Assembly (NCBI GenBank): GCA_949775045.1
Contig: OX459097.1
Location: 10,775,619 to 10,839,618, forward strand
From: Metridium senile
Lineage: Eukaryota; Cnidaria; Anthozoa; Actiniaria; Metridiidae
Reading direction: 5' to 3'
Length of the DNA stretch: 64,000 nucleotides
A program made the position numbers and the translations under genes. Every line of letters starts with the position of its first letter. The first letter of the stretch is position 1. This document shows positions 58,401-64,000 of this stretch, in pieces. A model generated the notes under the pieces. The model worked only from the letters and a program-made list of their open reading frames with translations. It was not told the DNA's origin and did not search any database.

Positions 58401-61400
58401 CAAAGAAACTGGAACTAGTCCCAAAGAAACTGGAAATAGTCCCAAAGAAACTGGAAATATAGTCCCAAAGAAACTGGAGATAGTCCCAAAGAAACTGGAG
58501 ATAGTCCCAAAGAAACTGGAGATAATCCCAAAGAAACTGGAAATAGTCTCAAAGCAACTGGAAATAGTCCCAAAGCAACTGGAAATAGTCCCAAAATTGG
58601 AAATTACCTTTTCAGTTGATTGAAGTCCTTACGACTAACAAACTGAGGTCTTCTTATAACTTCTCGCTTAGTAAGGAACTGGACATCCATATTCTTTTGA
58701 CACATGTCATTGAAGTACAACCTGTAGTCATTTCTACCAACAGAGAAATTGTAGCGACTCATTCCTTCTTGGTAGAAGCGCTCAATGGCCTTGGACGTGG
58801 GTTCCTTTGAGCCCTGAGTTACAAACAAAATAAGAATAACTTCATATGTAAGGCTATCTTTGTCATTATCACTATAAACATTATCAAATGAAAATAATCA
58901 TCATTGGCATAATCATTATCAATATCGTTGTTGTCATTGATATTATCCCTATCAAGTCATCAATTAAGAAGTAAGGATGGCACAGTTGGTTAGTGCATGG
59001 CATTCTGTGTGAGAGGTCCCGAGTTCAATTTCCAGTGACCATCCTTGTTTCGACTTCTCTTCTTTCCGTGTTGCTTTAAATAGATGTAAAACGGAGCAAT
59101 GATGGAGAGAGGGAAGTAAAATGAGTGCACCATCAGTTCTCTGGAAGATCAGCTTCGGCTGAAGGGACTTCCGACATAAAATACTATTCTTTATTTTTAT
59201 CACCATCACCATTCCTGACACTTTTATATTTGTCATCACCATTAACACCACCTCACCATTACCACAAACATCACCATGACCATCACCATGACCACCATCA
59301 CCATGACCACCATCACTATCCCTACCAAATTCATAACCCATAGAGCAGATTTCGTATGACTATGAAAAACGTATGGCATGAACACAGTCAAGGCAAGGCA
59401 AGACATATTTCTACAACCATCATCACTACATGACAGACTAAGCACCACAATTCTTGGTTTGCTACCATGCTTTCTCAGGAGAGCAAATTGAACGAAATTA
59501 CCACCAGTCACGTTGATGGTTTTCTTTTGTCAAGACCACCAGCATGGCTGCTGTTTCTTTTGTTCAATTCACCTATTCATGCCAGAAAATTCCTTATAAA
59601 CCTCGTATTTAATAATTTATGAGAAATTTACAAAAGTTATCCTAAAGGTGATGAGTGTTGTAAATCTTGATACAAAATCGTTCTGCTTTCCAAAAGTTTT
59701 AACTTGCAATTTCTCTTTGAAATTTACTTCTATCTTGACAATATAAGTAAAATATAAAAGAAATGACCTAGACATTTGAAAGATCATTTACAACATTCAC
59801 TCCAATACATGGCTGCTCATATTGTAAACATTACTTACTTTTCTGGGTTGGTATTCAACATATAGATCATGTTCATTCTTCCAGTACCAACACCAAGTGG
59901 TTGCCAAAGAACACTCAGGGATGAGCACATCAGAGGGGGTAGACAGTCTCTTTAATGGTATATTAAGCTCTTCATTATCAAGTGAACCAATATGCATGGT
60001 TTTAAAATCTATGTTGTAGATGTATGGTACATTGTGCATATGAGACCTAAATTGAAATAAATAGATAAGAAGATAAATAAACAAATGAAAATATAAATAG
60101 TAAAAAAAAAAAAACCATGCAGACAGACATATAAAAAACAAATAAACAAACAAATGGGCAAACAGACAGACAGATAAAAAAAAAATGAACAAACAAATAG
60201 GCAAACAAACATACAGACAGACAGACATATAAAAAACAAATGGGCAAACAGACAGACAGATAAAAAAACCCAAATGAACAAACAAATGGGCAAACAGACA
60301 GACAGATAAAAAAAAAATGAACAAACAAATAGGCATACAAACATACATACAGACAGACATATAAAAAACAAATAAACAAACAAATGGGCAAACACACAGA
60401 CAGATAAAAAAAATGAACAAACAAATAGGCATACAAACATACAGACAGACAGACATATAAAAAACAAATAAACAAACAAATGAGCAAACAGACAGACAAA
60501 TAAAAAAAAATGAACAAAAAAAAAAAGAATGATCATAGTGAAAATGGTATGCAGTGTAAGGAAAAGGAAGAGAAAAGGAACATGAAAAATGGGGAGGGAA
60601 GAAAGGAGAGGGAAGAAAATGGAAGGGAATAAAATGGAAGGAAATAAAATGGAAGGGAATAAAAGATGGAAAAGAAAGGTAATGAAAAGGAAGGAAAAGG
60701 AAGGGAAGGGAACATGAAAAATGGGGAGGGAAGAAAGGAGAGGGAAGAAAATGAAAGGGAATAAAATGGAAGGAAATAAAATGGAAGGGAATAAAAGATG
60801 GAAAAGAAAGGGAATGAAAAGGAAGGAAAAGGAAGGGAAGGGAACATGAAAAATGGGGAGGGAAGAAAGGAGAGGGGAGAAAATGAAAGGGAATAAAATG
60901 GAAGGAAATAAAATGGAAGGGAATAAAAGATGGAAAAGAAAGGGAATGAAAAGGAAGGAAAAGGAAGGAAAAGGAAGGGAAGGGAACATGAAAAATGGGG
61001 AGGGAAGAAAGGAGAGGGAAGAAAATGAAAGGGAATAAAATGGAAGGAAATAAAATGGAAGGGAATAAAAGATGGAAAAGAAAGGGAATGAAAAGGAAGG
61101 AAAAGGAAGGGAAGGGAACATGAAAAATGGGGAGGGAAGAAAGGAGAGAGAAGAAAACGAAAGGGAATAAAATGGAAGGGAATAAAAGATAGAAAAGAAA
61201 GTGAATGAAAAGGAAGGGAACATGAAAAATGGGGAGGGAAGAAAATGGAAGGGTGAGATGGAAAGGAAAGGGAATGGAAAGGAAAAGGAAGGGGAGGAAA
61301 AGGTGGTAGAAAAGAGAGACAAGAGAGTTCAACAAGAATATTGGGAAGGAGAGATTGAATAAAATAGCACAAAATAGACTCACAAAATAATTATAAACTA

Positions 61401-64000
61401 AACACGAATTACATCTTGGTACAACTTACAACTCGGGCTTTGATGATAAATCCAATTTCATAGATATCACTCCAGCCATGTCACTGATGTTATCTTCACA
61501 GTACAATTTCTCAATATCTCCATTTTCTTTTGGGTCAACCATTTTCCAATCATTACTGCCTGACATGTAAACCCACTGATAGGGCAATGAACAGTGATGG
61601 TCATGACATTTGCTTCCTTGATCACATTGACCCATAAGAAATGCAAGACAAATAGGATTAGTGAGATCTGCAGCAGTCTTGACATGGTCTGAAAGACAAA
61701 AATACAAAGAGTAAGCCAATAGTCATGGCTTTTGTTGTGAAACAAATACATGTCTAACAATTGAAAACTGAACAGGAAACATGCATAGGTGATGTGTGCA
61801 GTTATAAATTACCAGGGATACCAGAGTGGTTTTCATAAACCTGGGAAACACACTTTAGTGTATTTAGTACTACATGTATATTGCACTTGTTTTGTTAATT
61901 AAAAAAGAATACCAGGTAAATGGATTCATGAATTAATAAAAGAATGAGGGAAAGAAAGAGTTAATAAATCAATTAACTTAAAATGAATGAATGAATGAAT
62001 GAAGGAATGAATGAATGAATGGATGGATGGATGGATGGATGAATGAATGAATGAATGAATGAATGAATGAATGAATGAATGAATGAATGAATGAATGAAT
62101 GAATGAATGAATGAATGAATGAATGAATGAATGAAAAGATGGATGTTTGGATGGAAGGATAAACAAACCAACTAATAGCATGTGTTATAATTATCAAACT
62201 TACATTTGGTAGAGTCAGTTTTGGGGACCTTTGTCTCAGTTTTCTTGCTTTCCTTTTCCACGACCTCAGTAGATTTGCCAACAGCAGCATTGGAATTCCT
62301 ACCTTCAATCTCAACAAGAAGTGTCTTAGCAAACATATATGGCTTAATTTTAGGATTAAGATGAATCCTAAATCTTGCTAACAAGTCTTTGGTGAATTGT
62401 TGTTTAAGAGCATTTTCATGCGCCAGTTTACACTGATTGGGGCATCTTCTGTGGCCATAATTCTTGCAAATATGTACTTTAGTACATCGCTTTCCTCGGT
62501 AACAACAGCGATTGTTGTAGTCCATGCAGACTTGAGGGGTGGATGACAAGATCTGTGAAGACAAACAATAATCATGATAAATTATTCAAATTAACACACA
62601 ATTAAATCCTCAGTTGTAGTTTATACCCGATAATATAGAGACCTTTTCATGGTTTTCATCAATCAACCTCCGAATTGATGTAATAAATTGTGTTGTGTAA
62701 TAAATTGTTTATAATTTGACTACAGCTTTTGGTAATTTAAGGAATGTTTACAATATCAAACAATTGAAAGACTTACAAATTTCACGGGTTGTGGTCAAAT
62801 TCTAAAGAATATATCACATGCTATTGAGACAAAGGTTGATCGATGAGAACCGTGAAAAGTGCTATTGAATGATTGGCATGGAAATACAATGAGATGTCCA
62901 TAGCCATGCTGGCTAAACGTGCATCTGGTTAATTTTGGAGTGGTTTTTAGGTAACCATAGTGATGTATTTGTTATAACACCATTTCTTTTAGTAAATCCT
63001 TTTTTTCTAAGTTTTCTCAAATTAACTCAATTGCCATTAGAATTTTCATTAATGCACATTATGATTTATGAATATTAATACTTAACAAAAAAATGATTCA
63101 ATAAGAAAATTACAGCGCCATGCACCTTACCATGGCTACCTAATTAAAGTTTTGTACAAGTTAACCAATCAGAATTTGACCTTGATATAAAAGACATGCT
63201 GAGTGTCAAACAGTAAACACTTTGAAATGTTCAAAGCGAAGACAAGAGTGAAGTTTACAAGTACCTGAAAAACCTCCCAGGATGTTTAAATTTGAAAAGG
63301 TGTAGCAAATAATTTGAAAAGAGAAACTTTTGAACGCTAAGCTAACTTGTACAAAACTTTAATTGGGTGGCCACAGTAAGGCATGTTATGCTGTAACGTA
63401 TATGGAAGTGAAATTTATGGATGGAAAAGTTGAAAACTATTTATGTTGATGGATAAATGGGAGAAAGAATTATGACTTACCAACTGCCGCAGTTGTCTGT
63501 TGTCAAACTGATTTTCAGGGAAAATCCTTGAGGCAACTTCTTGGTTGTGGCTATCTTTGAAAGTATGATACTTATTACAAGAACCATGATAATTACTACA
63601 CCTTCCATTAATAATATACTCCTTACATACATGGAAATACGAACAGTTCTCCTGAGTACAAGGCGTATTCCCATTATACTTGAAACACATTCTGGCTTGA
63701 TGTGAAACAGCCTTGACTTCTTCAATATTCCCACTGGAATCCTCCACCAATAGGAAACTTGCCTTATGACTCCGAAACCAGTGCCCTTGCTCCTTGAAAC
63801 GAGGATCCCACAGATTGACATTGGTAGAAATGTCAGAAAACGTGGCTGTTCCACCATATTCCATAATTAGACAGTTGAAGATTCCTTTTTGGGAGGCATT
63901 TTTTATTTGGTCTGGTTGAGTGGCATCATCTGTCTCTTGAAGGGGGTCTGGTAAGGAGAAAGCTTCGGCTGGTTGGGATAGGCTGTTATCACCAAGACTG
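55469..64000 (-). CDS. PARP12/ZAP-like CCCH zinc-finger mono-ADP-ribosyltransferase (5' end outside window)
   Basis: Seven exons (63481-64000 open at the window edge, 62204-62552, 61430-61688, 59839-60046, 58608-58813, 57423-57638, 55469-56336) join in phase to 874 residues. Numbering from the first whole codon: a GG-containing winged-helix-like segment (about 40-100), CCCH fingers at 105-123, 125-145, 182-200, 202-218 and 303-321, two WWE-type units (about 325-520) and a PARP catalytic domain (about 590-730). The ADP-ribosyltransferase motifs are H607 in HGTS and Y640 in GAYFARD. YPEYVIEY carries a hydrophobic residue at the place of the polymerase glutamate, implying mono-ADP-ribosylation. 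The five-finger-WWE-PARP order is that of PARP12 and ZAP (PARP13), RNA-binding antiviral proteins of vertebrates. Unusually, about 140 Ser/Pro/Thr-rich residues follow, ending in CAVM, a CaaX prenylation box. Finger 4 has a short C-x3-C spacing. Confidence 0.93.
56390..57000. repeat. (GAT)n-rich intron with a ~125-bp duplication
   Basis: Irregular gat triplets fill the intron. A block containing atgatggtgacaatgttaat and gtcacgatgtatctaataat is directly repeated at about 56730 and 56850. Confidence 0.85.
57030..57335. repeat. Tandem ~58-bp units
   Basis: About five units contain tgatgacgacgataatgtta and caatgatgtttgataatgat, in the last intron of the PARP gene. Confidence 0.95.
57717..57962. 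mobile_element. MITE, CACTGCAAAAACGGCTGAG family
   Basis: The ends acactgcaaaaacggctgag and ctcagccgtttttgcaatgt are inverted, with arms extending about 75 bases (atgacactttatagtgagta and mirror). It starts about 80 bases past PARP exon 57423-57638. Confidence 0.92.
58039..58102. mobile_element. Fragment of the GCGCCATCTTGAAAGG MITE family
   Basis: Only the middle of the family (agagaccttttaacgccttg to caatcgtctcgcttt) remains; both ends are missing. Confidence 0.6.
58195..58600. repeat. Minisatellite of 21-bp units beside a PARP exon
   Basis: About 19 units of agtcccaaagcaactggaaat with variants. On the gene strand each unit supplies a tttccag, and the array starts less than 10 bases after the splice donor of exon 58608-58813. 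Confidence 0.97.
58967..59165 (+). mobile_element. tRNA-derived SINE, best copy
   Basis: A-box tggcacagttggttagtgc and B-box gagttcaatttcc, 30-odd bases apart, begin a tRNA-like head. The body (gttgctttaaatagatgtaa, then gagtgcaccatcagtt) is shared with 24852-25045 and, reversed, with 3060-3215 and 30115-30275. Confidence 0.8.
59450..59575. mobile_element. MITE, CCACCAGTCACGTTGATGG family, copy 2 (right end lost)
   Basis: Matches 30305-30470 from the left end to ttttgttcaattcacc; the last part is missing. Confidence 0.8.
60055..60530. repeat. Minisatellite of CAAA/CAGA-rich units
   Basis: Longer units built from acaaacaaatgggcaaacag, acagacagataaaaaa and atgaacaaacaaataggc recur about five times, starting a few bases past PARP exon 59839-60046. 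The 528-codon minus frame through this region is an artefact joining the exon to repeats. Confidence 0.95.
60555..61265. repeat. Purine-only minisatellite, ~125-bp units
   Basis: Five units contain aagggaacatgaaaaatgg, ggaagaaaggagag and gaataaaatggaaggaaa on the plus strand. Almost every base is A or G apart from scattered T. Confidence 0.96.
61978..62134. repeat. (GAAT)n/(GGAT)n microsatellite
   Basis: About 38 gaat units with a short ggat block, between PARP exons 61430-61688 and 62204-62552. Confidence 0.97.
62553..63480. other. PARP intron with an inverted pair
   Basis: The large intron before exon 62204-62552. A block ending accatggctacctaattaaagttttgtacaag (about 63130) is mirrored near 63345-63380 (cttgtacaaaactttaattgggtggccacagtaaggca), so a MITE of about 260 bases (63120-63385) is present. 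Confidence 0.6.

Noticed and set aside
59797..61383. A 528-codon minus-strand open frame, the longest in the window
   Set aside because: Only 59839-60046 is a real exon (WWE part of the PARP). The rest is translation of CAAA/CAGA and GGAA repeats, and the exon has a proper acceptor at its upper edge.
61926..62332. Frames with repeated SFIH units
   Set aside because: Translation of the (GAAT)n microsatellite; the true exon here is 62204-62552 in the CCCH frame.

Overview
The window is nuclear DNA of a multicellular animal. Genes are split by many short GT-AG introns, the DNA is AT-rich and crowded with small inverted-repeat elements, and the proteins are animal families (GABA-A-like channel, synaptotagmin 15/17-like, PARP12/ZAP-like, sperm-tail PG-rich protein). 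A marine invertebrate, most likely an anthozoan cnidarian, fits best; the species cannot be proved from the sequence alone. I rebuilt seven protein genes exon by exon. In every one the reading phase closes across all introns, which is the main evidence that the models are right.

Layout. 1-1097: simple repeats and an inverted-repeat element that carries a piece of a coding sequence. 1098-5415 (+): 3' seven exons of an anion-selective Cys-loop receptor; its 5' exons lie outside. 5416-11600: intergenic, AT-rich, full of short transposon derivatives, including a pair of hammerhead-ribozyme-like sequences at 9.42-9.56 kb. 11603-23113 (-): complete 10-exon, 11-finger zinc-finger gene (822 aa) whose introns hold further hammerhead/Penelope-like debris. 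24629-28629 (-): complete 5-exon ECHDC1-like gene (301 aa). 29354-29829 (-): two-exon small secreted peptide (80 aa) with a TATA box. 30-34.7 kb: intergenic with adjoining inverted-repeat elements, one holding a LINE fragment. 34768-38332 (-): five-exon synaptotagmin-15/17-like gene (422 aa if it starts at the first in-frame ATG). 38.4-44.7 kb: back-to-back MITEs, a very long hairpin and three different tandem arrays. 44679-50218 (-): complete 7-exon PG-rich repeat gene (286 aa), with a 1-kb inverted-repeat element carrying a RecQ-helicase-like fragment in its second intron. 50.2-55.4 kb: intergenic, with a roughly 1.2-kb satellite of 55-bp units. 55469-64000 (-): 3' seven exons of a PARP12/ZAP-like gene: five CCCH fingers, WWE module, PARP domain, and a long tail ending in a CaaX box.

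The genes do not form one pathway; this is an ordinary stretch of genome with unrelated neighbours. The most interesting signals are the CaaX-ended PARP12/ZAP-like protein, three hammerhead-ribozyme-like motifs sharing short palindromic stem III sequences, inverted-repeat elements that have captured host-like coding pieces, and a family of TA-inserting elements with the same ends but unrelated cores.
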